Positions 35,657 to 45,220 of a stretch of DNA of 64,000 nt are shown here, piece after piece. Source of the DNA: Methylophilus sp. TWE2 (GTDB lineage: Bacteria > Pseudomonadota > Gammaproteobacteria > Burkholderiales > Methylophilaceae). Under the pieces are notes generated by a model. It was not told the origin of the DNA, did no database searches, and was given only the letters and a program-made list of their open reading frames with translations. Position numbers and translations under genes: made by a program. Location of the stretch: contig NZ_CP012020.1 of the NCBI RefSeq assembly GCF_001183865.1, positions 1,302,001 through 1,366,000 on the forward strand, given 5' to 3'. The number at the start of each line of letters is the position of its first letter. Position 1 is the stretch's first letter.

Positions 35657-36115
35657 TCAGGCCTTGACCTTGGCGGCATTTTTGATGGCAGCCTTGATCC
35701 GCGGATAGGTGCCGCAGCGGCAAATATTGCCAGACATCGCGTTGTCGATATCTTCATCAGAGGGATTGGGTGTTTGCGCTAACAGGGCCGATGCGCTCAT
35801 GATTTGACCAGACTGGCAGTAACCACACTGCACCACATCGAGCGCCAGCCAGGCTTCTTGTATACGTTTGCCGACTTCAGTCTCGCCTATGGATTCTATA
35901 GTGGTGATTTTCTTGCCACTCGCCAATGAAACCGGCGTGATACAGGAACGCGTAGCCTGGCCATCCAGATGGATAGTGCAGGCACCACACAACGCCTTGC
36001 CGCAGCCAAACTTGGTGCCCGTTAGCCCGATCACATCACGCAATGCCCACAATATGGGTGTGTCGTCCGTGACATCCAGCGCGTGCTCTTTTCCATTCAC
36101 ATTGAGCGTGATCAT
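35657..36115 (-). CDS. iorA: [2Fe-2S] subunit of the isoquinoline-oxidoreductase-like enzyme
   Basis: 152 residues. A plant-type ferredoxin cluster uses Cys38, Cys43, Cys46 and Cys58 ([10 protein letters not shown]) and a second [2Fe-2S] cluster in the helical domain uses Cys97, Cys100, Cys132 and Cys134 ([18 protein letters not shown]). This is the normal small subunit of the iorAB group. It lies 20 bases before the adjusted molybdopterin-subunit start, in the usual order. It has no signal of its own and would be exported along with the Tat-signalled partner. Confidence 0.9.
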   Translation of the reverse strand: MITLNVNGKEHALDVTDDTPILWALRDVIGLTGTKFGCGKALCGACTIHLDGQATRSCITPVSLASGKKITTIESIGETEVGKRIQEAWLALDVVQCGYCQSGQIMSASALLAQTPNPSDEDIDNAMSGNICRCGTYPRIKAAIKNAAKVKA

Positions 36116-36178
36116 TTCTCAACTCCCTTCCATTTATTTTCAGGTATTTTTAATTAAAGGCTTTGCCAGGTCGATAAT

Positions 36179-36331
36179 TTAATTGTTAAACCCTGCTGCC
36201 TTCATTAATAGTTTCATGAGCAGACTCATGGCGGCCAGCGTAGTAATGCTGGCCAACCAGATCAGTATCATCCATCCTAGCCGTTTAGCCAGGTTGCTTT
36301 TAGTTGTGTCGCGTTTAGGGGCTTGCTGCAT
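36179..36331 (-). CDS. DUF2474-like 50-residue membrane protein of the bd oxidase operon
   Basis: MQQAPKRDTTKSNLAKRLGW opens a 50-residue protein with one membrane segment (about 20-45) ending KAAGFNN. It overlaps the cydB stop by one base (TAATG). Small proteins at this position, DUF2474 or CydX-like, accompany cyanide-insensitive bd oxidases and may be a structural subunit. Basic residues before the segment put the N-terminus in the cytoplasm. Confidence 0.75.
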   Translation of the reverse strand: MQQAPKRDTTKSNLAKRLGWMILIWLASITTLAAMSLLMKLLMKAAGFNN

Positions 36332-37332
36332 TAATGGTAGGCCTCACCTGGTTTGACCTTGCCGCGGAACACATAATAACCCCAGGCGGTATAGATAAGA
36401 ATAATCGGGATAATGATGACAGCACCTACCAGCGCGAAGGCCTGACTTTGTGGCGGTGCGGCGGCGGCCTGTATGGTCATTTCTGGCGGGATAATATTGG
36501 GCCAGATGCTGATGCCTAAACCTGCATAGCCAAGCAGAACCAGACACAGCGTATAGATGAATGGGCTGGTTTCGGCCTTGGCCTTCAGGGCGGCTTGTAG
36601 CTTGTAAAAAACGAATACGACCAGCAAGGGCACGGGTGCCAGCCAGAGCAGGTTGGGCAGCGTGAACCAGCGCTCCGCAATGCGGCTGTCCATCAGGGGT
36701 GTCCAAATGCTAATGATGATGATAATGGCGAACAGCACGATGGAAATACGTTGCGAGAGTTTGTAGCATGTGGCTTGCAGTTCGCCAGTGGTTTTAAAGA
36801 TCAGCCAGGTACTGCCTAACAGCGCGTAAGTCACCAGCAGGCCTACGCCGGTAAACAGCGAAAAGGGCGAAATCCAGTCCAGCGGCCCGCCAGCATAGGC
36901 CTGATTCGCCATTTTAATGCCTTGCAGGTAAGCACCCAGCGTCATGCCCTGAAAAAAGGTAGCCGCAATCGAGCCGCCTAGAAAAGCCTTGTCCCAGAAG
37001 TGCCGCTCCGTATCCGTAGCGCGGAACCGGAACTCAAAAGCCACCCCGCGGAAAATGAGCGCCATGAGCATAAACAGCAAAGGCAGTGAAAGGGCACTTA
37101 AAATCACCGAATAAGCCAGCGGAAACGCCGCCAGCAACCCTGCGCCTCCAAGCACCAGCCAGGTTTCGTTGCCATCCCAGATTGGTGCCACGGTATTCAT
37201 CATTAAGTCCCGGTCATCTTTTTCCTTGAAAAAAGGATACAGGATGCCGATGCCTAGATCAAAGCCATCCATGATGATGTACATCATGATGCCAAACAGG
37301 ATAATGATGGCCCATACCAGTGATAAGTCCAT
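36331..37332 (-). CDS. cydB: Cyanide-insensitive bd-type oxidase subunit II
   Basis: 333 residues, about eight or nine membrane segments. LVWAIIILFGIMMYIIMDGFDLGIG, DLMMNTVAPIWDGNETWLV and GVAFEFRFR are strongly conserved CydB regions. With CydA it forms quinol oxidase bd, which reduces O2 to water with quinol and pumps no protons but contributes to charge separation. It starts directly after the cydA stop and overlaps the small membrane gene at its own end. Confidence 0.93.
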   Translation of the reverse strand: MDLSLVWAIIILFGIMMYIIMDGFDLGIGILYPFFKEKDDRDLMMNTVAPIWDGNETWLVLGGAGLLAAFPLAYSVILSALSLPLLFMLMALIFRGVAFEFRFRATDTERHFWDKAFLGGSIAATFFQGMTLGAYLQGIKMANQAYAGGPLDWISPFSLFTGVGLLVTYALLGSTWLIFKTTGELQATCYKLSQRISIVLFAIIIIISIWTPLMDSRIAERWFTLPNLLWLAPVPLLVVFVFYKLQAALKAKAETSPFIYTLCLVLLGYAGLGISIWPNIIPPEMTIQAAAAPPQSQAFALVGAVIIIPIILIYTAWGYYVFRGKVKPGEAYH

Positions 37333-38763
37333 TTATTGTTCCTTTCCGGAAGAGGGCGTCTTGGCATCGGGGTGAAACTCTGGCGCCAGTGCAAATTCAT
37401 CCACATCGCTGGGATTGATGGAGATGGCATCACCCTGCAAGGCTTCGCCGGTTTTGGGCCCGGTGTTGATTAACCTCAGCACATACATCGTCCCCATGCC
37501 GAACACGGCCAGGTAAATCAGGACAAACAGTGCCAATGTCACTGCCACTTCACTGGTCGTGTGAGGGGTCACGGCATCCGCTGTGCGTAATACACCATAC
37601 ACCACCCAGGGCTGCCGGCCGATTTCTGTGGTTAACCAACCTGCCAGGATGGCAATGACGCCGGTAGGCCCCATGGCGACTGCAAATCGCAGAAATGTCT
37701 TATGTTGATATAACTGGTTTTTATAGCGTAACCATAGTGAGGTCGCGGCCAGCAATATCATGAGCATGCCCAGGCCCACCATGATACGGAAAGTCCAGAA
37801 TACAATGGTGGCGTTAGGCCTTTCATCGGCAGGAAATTCCTTGAGTGCCGGAATCTGTTCTGTCAGCGAGTGACGCAGGATCAGGCTGCCCAGTACCGGG
37901 ATTTCCAGTGCAAAATGGTTTTTTTCCTGTGCCATATCTGGCCATGCCATGAGGATGAGGGGCGTAGGTTCATTGGCCTTATTTTCCCAGTGGCCCTCGA
38001 TGGCTGCAATTTTAGCAGGCTGGTGTTGAAGGGTATTGAGCCCGTGCATGTCGCCTATCACCACTTGCAAAGGCGCAATCAACAGAATCAGCCATAGGCC
38101 CATAGACATCATTTTGCGTACGGCAGGATTGTTTTTGCCTCGCAACAGTTGCCAGGCCGCTGCCGCAGACACAAAGAGCGCTGTCGCCAGATAGGCGGCA
38201 ATCACCATATGCACCAGGCGGTAGGGGAAGGATGGATTGAAGATGATTTTTAACCAATCGACGGGGATCACTTTGCCATTGACCAGTTCAAAACCCTGTG
38301 GCGTTTGCATCCAGCTGTTGGATGCCAGGATCCAGGTGGCGGACACCAAAGTGCCTATTGCCACCATCAATGTCGCAGTAAAGTGGAGGGCCGGTCCCAC
38401 TTTATTCCAGCCAAACAGCATGACCCCTAGAAACCCGGCTTCGAGGAAAAAAGCGGTGAGTACTTCATAAGCCAGCAATGGCCCGGTCACACTGCCTGCG
38501 ACATTGGAAAACCCCGACCAGTTGGTGCCAAATTGGTAAGCCATGACCAGGCCAGAAACCACGCCCATGCCAAAGCATAAAGAAAACAGCTTGACCCAGA
38601 AATGGTATAAATCAAGATACACCGTTTGCCTGGTTTTTAACCAGCTGGCTTCTAATACTGCAAGATAGCTTGCCAAACCGATGGTGATTGCCGGAAACAC
38701 GATGTGAAACGAGATGGTGAACCCAAACTGGATTCTTGCTAACGTCAATGCCAATTCAGACAT
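37333..38763 (-). CDS. cydA: Cyanide-insensitive bd-type oxidase subunit I
   Basis: 476 residues. Heme ligands His20 and His185 are in the expected FGFTISFHIVFPA and PYRLVHMVIAAY contexts. GRQPWVVYGVLRT is the conserved late motif. The quinol loop between segments 6 and 7 is short, as in the cyanide-insensitive (CioA) branch, unlike the long-loop E. coli CydA. The operon is cydA-cydB-small membrane gene. It is a terminal oxidase suited to low oxygen or inhibited cytochrome c oxidases. Confidence 0.93.
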   Translation of the reverse strand: MSELALTLARIQFGFTISFHIVFPAITIGLASYLAVLEASWLKTRQTVYLDLYHFWVKLFSLCFGMGVVSGLVMAYQFGTNWSGFSNVAGSVTGPLLAYEVLTAFFLEAGFLGVMLFGWNKVGPALHFTATLMVAIGTLVSATWILASNSWMQTPQGFELVNGKVIPVDWLKIIFNPSFPYRLVHMVIAAYLATALFVSAAAAWQLLRGKNNPAVRKMMSMGLWLILLIAPLQVVIGDMHGLNTLQHQPAKIAAIEGHWENKANEPTPLILMAWPDMAQEKNHFALEIPVLGSLILRHSLTEQIPALKEFPADERPNATIVFWTFRIMVGLGMLMILLAATSLWLRYKNQLYQHKTFLRFAVAMGPTGVIAILAGWLTTEIGRQPWVVYGVLRTADAVTPHTTSEVAVTLALFVLIYLAVFGMGTMYVLRLINTGPKTGEALQGDAISINPSDVDEFALAPEFHPDAKTPSSGKEQ

Positions 38764-39137
38764 GCTTGTCCTTTACATCACATGCGACACATTCCGCGTC
38801 AGCCCGGTAGAGATTGAGCTGCCCGCAAATACTATTAGCATTGACCACTATTCAGCGTATTAAGTTTGCCTGACAAAGCTGGCTTTACAGAAATTGTGGG
38901 TTGATGCCTGAGGGTAGGCGTATTTGTGCAAGCCGAGTCAGATTAACTTGTGCTTAAACCGACATCTTATCCATCCCCGATACTCCGCAATACAATATTA
39001 GTTACGTTATACCGTCAGATTCATCAAAAAATTCACTACTTATTATCCTACAGTCATATCAGCGCAATGACACTCGTCGCTGTATACACACCTTCTTATA
39101 CTTTGTGCTCCTGTAAGAAACAATTTTGGAGATGACT
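38764..39137. other. Intergenic promoter region between cydA and a stress protein
   Basis: About 370 bases between divergent genes. It must hold both promoters. I found no TTGAT-N4-ATCAA box, no terminator and no credible gene here; one 60-codon frame on the plus strand lacks any support. Confidence 0.6.
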
Positions 39138-39644
39138 ATGACAACAGTAACGGGTTTATTTAGAGATCAAGACAGTGCAGAGCGCGCCTATCTAGCCGCT
39201 ACCCAAGCGGGTTACAGCGCGAATGATATTAACGTGATCATGTCCGAAGAGACGCGTGAGCGTTATTACGGTAAAAATGCCACATTGGAAACAGAGGTTG
39301 GCAATAAAGCGGCCGAAGGCGCGGCTGTGGGTGGCGCGATTGGCGCCACGGCAGGAGCAATTGCAGCGGCCATTGCAGCTGCGGGTACCGTGCTTGCTTT
39401 GCCAGGGCTAGGATTGGTGATTGCTGGCCCATTAGCAGCTGGTGTCGCCGGGGCGGGGGCAGGCGGGGTGACCGCTGGCTTGGTCGGTGCCTTGATTGGC
39501 TGGGGTATCCCGGAGGATACTTTGAAGGAATACGAAGCGGATGTTAAAAATGGCGGGATTCTAATTGGCCTGAATTCAAAAAGTGACGAAGATGCGCGTC
39601 GTTTTCAAAACGAATGGAATACGCCTGTCGTTGCTGGCGCATAA
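39138..39644 (+). CDS. General stress protein with glycine-rich hydrophobic core
   Basis: 168 residues from the ATG at 39138, which has GGAG six bases upstream; a TTG and an ATG shortly before are less suited. The N-terminal TVTGLFRDQDSAERAYLAA and YSANDINVIMSEETRERYY fit the general-stress-protein 17M (YflT-like) domain. The middle (about 58-120) is a long Gly/Ala hydrophobic stretch like a glycine zipper, then a short soluble C-terminus. Presumed envelope or stress-related; function unknown. A strong terminator follows. Confidence 0.75.
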   Translation: MTTVTGLFRDQDSAERAYLAATQAGYSANDINVIMSEETRERYYGKNATLETEVGNKAAEGAAVGGAIGATAGAIAAAIAAAGTVLALPGLGLVIAGPLAAGVAGAGAGGVTAGLVGALIGWGIPEDTLKEYEADVKNGGILIGLNSKSDEDARRFQNEWNTPVVAGA

Positions 39645-39675
39645 AAGACGTTTTTATAACGACTGCCTAAAAGCA

Positions 39676-39708
39676 AAAAGCCTTGCATTTCTGCAAGGCT
39701 TTATTTTA
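39676..39708 (+). terminator. Rho-independent terminator after the stress protein
   Basis: AAAGCCTTGCA / TGCAAGGCTTT with a 4-base loop, followed by a T-rich run, ends a few bases before the 3' end of tRNA-Asn on the other strand. Confidence 0.88.
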
Positions 39709-39710
39709 TT

Positions 39711-39786
39711 TGGCTCCTCAACCTGGGCTCGAACCAGGGACCTACGGATTAACAGTCCGGCGCTCTACCGACTGAGCTATTGAGGA
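39711..39786 (-). tRNA. tRNA-Asn (GTT)
   Basis: 76 bases on the minus strand with encoded CCA. The acceptor stem TCCTCAA/TTGAGGA, D loop TCAGTCGGTAGAG, anticodon stem-loop CGGACTGTTAATCCG (anticodon GTT) and T loop GGTTCGAGCC are all present. Confidence 0.96.
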
Positions 39787-40007
39787 ATCGGTACGTCGTT
39801 TGAAGGCGCTATATTACTGAGGCCTCGGCCCTTGGTCAACTACTTTTTGCGAAAATTTTTATATTTTTTTCTGGGTGCGAATGGTCGAAACAAATTGCCT
39901 AATTAACAGTCATTTTGAGGAAAATATTTGTAATTTTGGATGCAATTATTCTTGACACGCGCGGCTTTAGCAGAGTGCTGGCTTATAATGCAGGGTAGGA
40001 GAAGGGT

Positions 40008-40565
40008 ATGCGAACCATGATAGGAACAGTAGCGAGTATAGAGGGTCAAGTGGAGGTGGTTGATGGCCGTGGTCAGCATCGCCTGCTCGCCGTTGGCGAT
40101 CTGTTGCGTGAAGGTGACCAGGTGGTGATGACAACTGCCGGAAGTGTATTATCGCTGGCAACCATTACAGGTGACGCGATGCAGTTCAGCGGGCAACAAG
40201 CCATTACCATGACGACGCAACTGACAAGCCAGTATGCCGCCGATGCCAGTGACGATGCGATTCATCCATGGTTGTTACAACAAGTGTTAGCGTCAGCACT
40301 GTCTGGCGAGGATGTATTGGACTTATCTGGCCTCCTTAGGGAGATGCCTGCTGAAAATAGCTTTGCTGCGTTTGCTGCAACGGTTTTGCCGGAGGCTGAA
40401 CATGGCTCCAGCTTGAATATTGAAGATCTGATTCAGGATCACGCTATGGCCCAGCCGGTAGGGGCGGAGATGGGCGGCATGGCCGACCTGATGGCAAGTA
40501 CTGGACTGCCGAGTGAAGTGGCTTTGCAGCAAAGCTTGCTGAATGACCTGATTAAAGATTCTTAA
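40008..40565 (+). CDS. Orphan protein resembling the retention module of LapA-type adhesins
   Basis: 185 residues. The first ~60 residues (MIGTVASIEGQVEVVDGRGQ, AVGDLLREGDQVVMTTAGS) resemble the retention module or FecR-like head of large RTX adhesins (LapA type). A later DVLDLSGLLREMP resembles motifs near the secretion end of such adhesins. No repeats or secretion signal are present between them, no lapBCEDG genes are near, and no LapG-type TAAG site is seen. It may be a small stand-alone protein or a shrunken relic. It has a good GGAGAAGG ribosome site and its own terminator, so it is probably expressed. Confidence 0.55.
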   Translation: MRTMIGTVASIEGQVEVVDGRGQHRLLAVGDLLREGDQVVMTTAGSVLSLATITGDAMQFSGQQAITMTTQLTSQYAADASDDAIHPWLLQQVLASALSGEDVLDLSGLLREMPAENSFAAFAATVLPEAEHGSSLNIEDLIQDHAMAQPVGAEMGGMADLMASTGLPSEVALQQSLLNDLIKDS

Positions 40566-40591
40566 CCTCAACGAATCCAAGCGAATCCAAT

Positions 40592-40620
40592 AAAAAAGCG
40601 CCATTCGGCGCTTTTTTATT
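40592..40620 (+). terminator. Rho-independent terminator after the retention-module-like gene
   Basis: AAAAAAGCGCC-ATTC-GGCGCTTTTTT; symmetric, so it may also end the convergent aminotransferase transcript. Confidence 0.9.
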
Positions 40621-40655
40621 GGGTGGCACTTTGTTTAATTAGCTAAGTGTTTATA

Positions 40656-41867
40656 TTAGCTCAGTGCTTTTTCTATGCGGTCCAGCGCTTCGCGCAGGTT
40701 TTCCATGCTGGTAGCAAACGAGATACGGAAGTAACCTTCAGCACCAAACGCAGAGCCAGGCACCACGGCGACATTGTGTTCTTCAAGCAGGTATTCTGCC
40801 AGGGCCATATCAGTCGTCTCTTTTATTTTGCCCGCTTGATGCAGATTGGTAATGGCTTGGCGTGCATCCGGGAATGCATAGAATGCGCCGCCTGCCATCA
40901 GGCAACTTAAGCCAGGCATGGCGTTAAAGCGGTCAACCACATATTTATGGCGCTCGCGGAAAGCGGCCACCATCGGCTTGATACAGTCTTGCGAACCACT
41001 CAGTGCGGCTTCTGCTGCATATTGTGAAATAGACGCCGGATTACTGGTTGACTGGCTTTGCAGGATTTCCATCGCTTTAATGATGTAAGCCGGGCCTGCG
41101 GCATAGCCGATACGCCAGCCGGTCATTGAGTACGCTTTGGAAACACCGTTCAATACGATGCAGCGGTCTTTGAGGCTGGGCGCAGCATTGAGGATGTTAT
41201 GGAATTTTTCACCAGTCAGGTTGACGTGCTCGTACATGTCGTCTGTTGCGACCAGTACATGCGGGTGTTTTAACAATACTTCACCCAAGGCTTTTAATTC
41301 GTCTAAGGTATATACGGCGCCGGTAGGATTGGAAGGGGAGTTAAACATCACCAGTTTGGTCTTGGCAGTGATGGCGGCTTCCAGTTGGGCTGGCAGCAAT
41401 TTAAAGCCTTGTTCAATGCCGCATTCGATAATCACTGGTTTGGCCTCGGCCACCATGGCGATGTCTGCATAGCTGACCCAGTAAGGGGCAGGCACAATCA
41501 CTTCGTCGCCAGGATTCAACACCGCCAGGCAAAGGTTGAAAATGGTCTGCTTGCCGCCGACGCCGACAATCACTTCATTCACGGCATAGTCAAAACCGTT
41601 TTCATTCTTGAATTTGTTGACGATGGCTTTTTTCAGCGCCGGAATGCCGCTGACCGGTGTGTATTTGGTATAGCCTGCATCAATCGCTGCTTTGGCGGCA
41701 TCTTTAATATGCTGCGGTGTATCAAAGTCAGGTTCACCAGCGGCCAAGCCAATAATCGGGCGGCCTTCTGACTTGTATTTAGCCGCTTTGGCAGTAATGG
41801 CCAGAGTGGGGGATTCTTTAATCGATAAGACACGCGCAGACAGCACGTTGGCGGCAGCTTGGCTCAA
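40656..41867 (-). CDS. aspC: Aspartate aminotransferase, class I PLP enzyme
   Basis: 403 residues. The PLP Lys244 is in VLNGVSKAYSMTGWRIGYAAGP, with NSPSNPTGAVY and the N-terminal GLAAGEPDFDTP motif of the AAT Ib-type (prokaryotic aspartate/prephenate aminotransferase). It transfers the amino group from Asp to 2-oxoglutarate and may accept prephenate. The subgroup is not settled by sequence alone. Isolated gene, convergent with the retention-module-like gene. Confidence 0.9.
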   Translation of the reverse strand: MSQAAANVLSARVLSIKESPTLAITAKAAKYKSEGRPIIGLAAGEPDFDTPQHIKDAAKAAIDAGYTKYTPVSGIPALKKAIVNKFKNENGFDYAVNEVIVGVGGKQTIFNLCLAVLNPGDEVIVPAPYWVSYADIAMVAEAKPVIIECGIEQGFKLLPAQLEAAITAKTKLVMFNSPSNPTGAVYTLDELKALGEVLLKHPHVLVATDDMYEHVNLTGEKFHNILNAAPSLKDRCIVLNGVSKAYSMTGWRIGYAAGPAYIIKAMEILQSQSTSNPASISQYAAEAALSGSQDCIKPMVAAFRERHKYVVDRFNAMPGLSCLMAGGAFYAFPDARQAITNLHQAGKIKETTDMALAEYLLEEHNVAVVPGSAFGAEGYFRISFATSMENLREALDRIEKALS

Positions 41868-41956
41868 GATTGCTTCCTTGTAGAGGTCGTATTTTGCTCG
41901 GGCAGGCGATGCATGAATGCAGCCTGCAAAAAAATGAAAAACGCGATATTCTACGC

Positions 41957-41994
41957 AAAAACACTCGGCTGTGGAAGCTGCAGCGAGTGTTTTT
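41957..41994 (-). terminator. Putative terminator after the trypsin-like gene
   Basis: AAAAACACTCG / CGAGTGTTTTT, with inner GCTG/CAGC, and a T-run on the minus strand, lies about 30 bases after the protease stop and before the aminotransferase start. Confidence 0.75.
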
Positions 41995-42020
41995 CAAGAC
42001 CAACAGTGAAAGCATTATTT

Positions 42021-43031
42021 TTAGCAGCCATGCCCGCAACCAAGATATGCCTGGTAAGCCGTGACTAGCAAAGGATCAATTTGTTGCAGCCGCGTTTCAA
42101 CCCTGTGTACGGTTTGTATGTCGCCCAGCTGTTGTGCCACTTCGCCGCGCCTGAACCAGGCCTCTATAAATTGGTTGTCTAATGCAACTGCTTTATCGAA
42201 AGAGATGGCGGCGGCTTCAAATTGTTTTAACGATTGTTGTGACAGGCCCAGGCTAAACCATGCGTCTGCACTGCTGACTTCTTGCTGTGTCCATTGCACA
42301 CTTATTTTTTCCAGTGCCGCCCAGTCCTGACGGGATTCCGGCACGGCTGCCCGCATATAAAAAGGTTTCTTGTCCTCATCTTCTTCCCACAGGGCTTTGC
42401 CACTGATAGGAAAATCGCTACTTGCTGGCATTTTTTCCAAGGTTTCCAGCCATTCAACCGGCAGGGCGAAGTGTATGCTGCCACCGCGACCAGCAGTTTT
42501 AAAAGTATTAATCCCAACCAGCCTGCCTTGCATGTCAAACAATCCGCTACCGCTGGCGCCCATCAGGAACTTTGCGCTACTGCGTATCATATTGCCAGCA
42601 GTGGTGGGATATAGGCCCTGTATTTCCCCTCTGGAAGTGAGTGGGGCAGGGGCACCATTGGAGTGACCAATCGCTGTAATTTCCTGCCCCCGTGTCAGTG
42701 ACAGGCTGTTGCCGCGAGGCACTGGCTTGAACGGCATATTGTGGGTAGTGACCAGGCAGAGATCATGCCAGGCATCTGCGCGTACCTCAGTAATGGAATA
42801 ACTGTCTTCACCACGCGAAACCCAGGGTTGTTTGGTGGCGCGCATGACGTGGCAATTTGTCACCACTGCATTTTCTGCCACCACGACACCAGAGCCATAG
42901 GCCATGCCCCCATCCTGGTTGTATCCACGTATCATGACCACGCCAGAGTAAGAATCCATCAATGCCTGTTGGTCGAAAGCCTGTGCAGTAGATGCGGTTA
43001 CTGCCAGCAATGCTAGTAGAAAATGTCTCAC
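42021..43031 (-). CDS. Secreted trypsin-like serine protease with C-terminal TPR
   Basis: 336 residues with a signal peptide (MRHFLLALLAVTASTAQA). The protease domain (about 25-215) has the catalytic triad His61 (TNCHV), Asp90 (WHDLCLV) and Ser160 (GASGSGLFD). Two TPR-like helix pairs lie near 255-320 (ADAWFSLGLSQQSLKQFEAA, FIEAWFRRGEVAQQLGD). It has no PDZ domain, unlike DegP. The TPR part may bind partner proteins. It is likely periplasmic, with a C-terminal Cys pair (GCGHGC). The gene runs away from uvrB. Confidence 0.82.
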   Translation of the reverse strand: MRHFLLALLAVTASTAQAFDQQALMDSYSGVVMIRGYNQDGGMAYGSGVVVAENAVVTNCHVMRATKQPWVSRGEDSYSITEVRADAWHDLCLVTTHNMPFKPVPRGNSLSLTRGQEITAIGHSNGAPAPLTSRGEIQGLYPTTAGNMIRSSAKFLMGASGSGLFDMQGRLVGINTFKTAGRGGSIHFALPVEWLETLEKMPASSDFPISGKALWEEDEDKKPFYMRAAVPESRQDWAALEKISVQWTQQEVSSADAWFSLGLSQQSLKQFEAAAISFDKAVALDNQFIEAWFRRGEVAQQLGDIQTVHRVETRLQQIDPLLVTAYQAYLGCGHGC

Positions 43032-43186
43032 GTGATCCCTTGGGTCGTTTTATTGTTGATGAACTGACTGGTTCTTGTGGTAAAAGTTCATGCGCTAATC
43101 AAGTGACTAGAATGTAAATCATACGCCTGAGACGGCAAAAACAGTTAAAATAGAGCTCATATTATTCTTGTTCCCAGATTGTTCTT

Positions 43187-45220
43187 GTGATCGTCACTTT
43201 CCCTGGCAGTAAATATGAATTGCACGAGCCTTTTCCGCCTGCTGGTGACCAGCCGCAAGCGATTGAAAAATTGACGCAGGGTATCCATGACGGCTTGAAG
43301 TTTCAGACCCTGCTGGGAGTCACTGGCTCTGGCAAAACCTATACCATGGCTAACGTGATTGCCCGTACAGGTAAACCAGCCATTGTCATGGCGCCTAATA
43401 AGACACTGGCCGCACAGCTTTACAGCGAGTTCAGGGAGTTTTTCCCCAATAATGCGGTCGAGTATTTTGTGAGCTATTACGACTACTACCAGCCCGAAGC
43501 CTATGTGCCTTCGCGCGACCTGTTTATTGAAAAAGATTCCAGCATTAACGACCATATTGAGCAGATGCGTTTGTCTGCGACCAAAGCCTTGCTGGAACGT
43601 GAAGATGCCGTGATCGTGGCAACGGTGTCGGCGATTTATGGTATTGGTGACCCCGGTGAGTACCATGGCATGGTATTGCATATCCACCAGGGCAAGAAAA
43701 TTTCGCAAAAAGACATTGTGGCGCACCTGATTGCCATGCAGTATGACCGCAATGATTTTGATTTTGGCCGTGGCTGCTTCCGCGTGCGGGGCGATATTAT
43801 TGATGTGTTCCCCTCCGAGAACAGCGAAACTGCCGTGCGCATCAGCCTGTTTGATGATGAAATTGATACGATTCAATTATTTGACCCGTTGACAGGTCAA
43901 GTCTTCAACAAAATTCATAACTTCCGCATTTTCCCTTCCAGCCATTATGTGACTGCGCGTGAAGCCACCGTGCGGGCGATGGAAACCATTAAGGAGGAAT
44001 TGCGCCAGCGTGTGAGTTTTTTCCTCAGTGAAAACAAACTGGTAGAAGCGCAGCGCATAGAGCAGCGTACCCGGTTTGACTTGGAAATGCTTAATGAAAT
44101 CGGCTTTTGCAAGGGCATTGAAAACTATAGCCGTCATCTGACCGGTCGCAACCCAGGTGATCCACCGCCGACGCTGATTGATTACCTGCCAGAACAGGCG
44201 CTGATGATCATTGACGAGAGCCATGTCACAGTCCCGCAAATTGGGGGCATGTATCTGGGTGACCGTTCACGCAAGGCTAACCTGGTGGATTATGGCTGGC
44301 GCCTGCCGTCGGCCATGGATAACCGGCCACTTAAGTTTGAAGAGTTTGAGCGCATTATGCGGCAATGCGTTTTTGTCTCTGCCACCCCCGCTAATTATGA
44401 AAAAGAGCATCAGCAGCAAGTGGTTGAGATGATTGCGCGCCCCACCGGATTGGTGGATCCTGAAATCACCGTGAAACCGGCTGATACCCAGGTAGATGAC
44501 TTGCTTGGCGAGATCAAGTTGCGTGTAGAAGTCGGCGAACGCGTACTGGCCACCACATTGACCAAGCGTATGGCTGAAGACCTGACAGATTACCTCAGCG
44601 AACATGGCGTGAAGGTGCGTTATTTACACAGTGATATCGATACGGTAGAACGCGTTGAAATTATCCGTGATTTGCGCTTGGGCGAATTTGATGTGCTGGT
44701 GGGGATTAACCTGCTGCGTGAGGGCCTGGATATTCCTGAAGTCTCGCTGGTGGCTGTGCTGGATGCGGATAAAGAAGGTTTTCTGCGCTCCGAGCGCTCA
44801 TTGATCCAGACTGCAGGACGGGCGGCACGTAACTTGAACGGCAAGGTGATTTTTTATGCCAATAGCATCACGCGCAGCATGAAGCTGGCCATGGATGAAG
44901 CGGATCGCAGACGTAAAATCCAGTTGGCGTTTAACGCCGAGCACGGCATTACCCCTAAAGGTGTGACCAAGCGTATCAAGGATATTATTGAAGGCGTTTA
45001 TGATAAAGATGAAGCACAGCGTGAGCGTAAGGCCGCACAAGAACAAGCGACTTATGAAAGCATGAGCGAGAAGGCATTGACCAAAGAGCTCAAGCGCATC
45101 GAAAAAGCCATGCACGATGCGGCCAAGAACCTGGAGTTCGAGAAGGCAGCCCAATATCGCGACCAGTTGAAAAAACTTAAGTTACAGGCATTTGGTGCCG
45201 AAGTAGAAGATTTGAAATGA
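43187..45220 (+). CDS. uvrB: UvrABC nucleotide excision repair subunit B
   Basis: 677 residues. Walker [11 protein letters not shown] lies near residue 45, and [15 protein letters not shown] is the beta-hairpin that inserts into [17 protein letters not shown] motif II, and [15 protein letters not shown] and QTAGRAARN (motifs V and VI) are visible. The C-terminal UVR domain ([17 protein letters not shown]) binds UvrC. It begins with GTG. Its final bases overlap the start of the next gene (ATGA). No LexA box is seen upstream. Confidence 0.97.
   Translation: MIVTFPGSKYELHEPFPPAGDQPQAIEKLTQGIHDGLKFQTLLGVTGSGKTYTMANVIARTGKPAIVMAPNKTLAAQLYSEFREFFPNNAVEYFVSYYDYYQPEAYVPSRDLFIEKDSSINDHIEQMRLSATKALLEREDAVIVATVSAIYGIGDPGEYHGMVLHIHQGKKISQKDIVAHLIAMQYDRNDFDFGRGCFRVRGDIIDVFPSENSETAVRISLFDDEIDTIQLFDPLTGQVFNKIHNFRIFPSSHYVTAREATVRAMETIKEELRQRVSFFLSENKLVEAQRIEQRTRFDLEMLNEIGFCKGIENYSRHLTGRNPGDPPPTLIDYLPEQALMIIDESHVTVPQIGGMYLGDRSRKANLVDYGWRLPSAMDNRPLKFEEFERIMRQCVFVSATPANYEKEHQQQVVEMIARPTGLVDPEITVKPADTQVDDLLGEIKLRVEVGERVLATTLTKRMAEDLTDYLSEHGVKVRYLHSDIDTVERVEIIRDLRLGEFDVLVGINLLREGLDIPEVSLVAVLDADKEGFLRSERSLIQTAGRAARNLNGKVIFYANSITRSMKLAMDEADRRRKIQLAFNAEHGITPKGVTKRIKDIIEGVYDKDEAQRERKAAQEQATYESMSEKALTKELKRIEKAMHDAAKNLEFEKAAQYRDQLKKLKLQAFGAEVEDLK

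Noticed and set aside
39950..39995. Consensus TTGACA and TATAAT boxes before the retention-module-like gene
   Set aside because: Both boxes are exact but lie 26 bases apart, so they cannot belong to one sigma-70 promoter; the TATAAT may still be a real -10.
43120..43186. Possible LexA (SOS) box before uvrB
   Set aside because: CTG and CAG are present but 12 bases apart rather than the 10 required, and flanks do not match.
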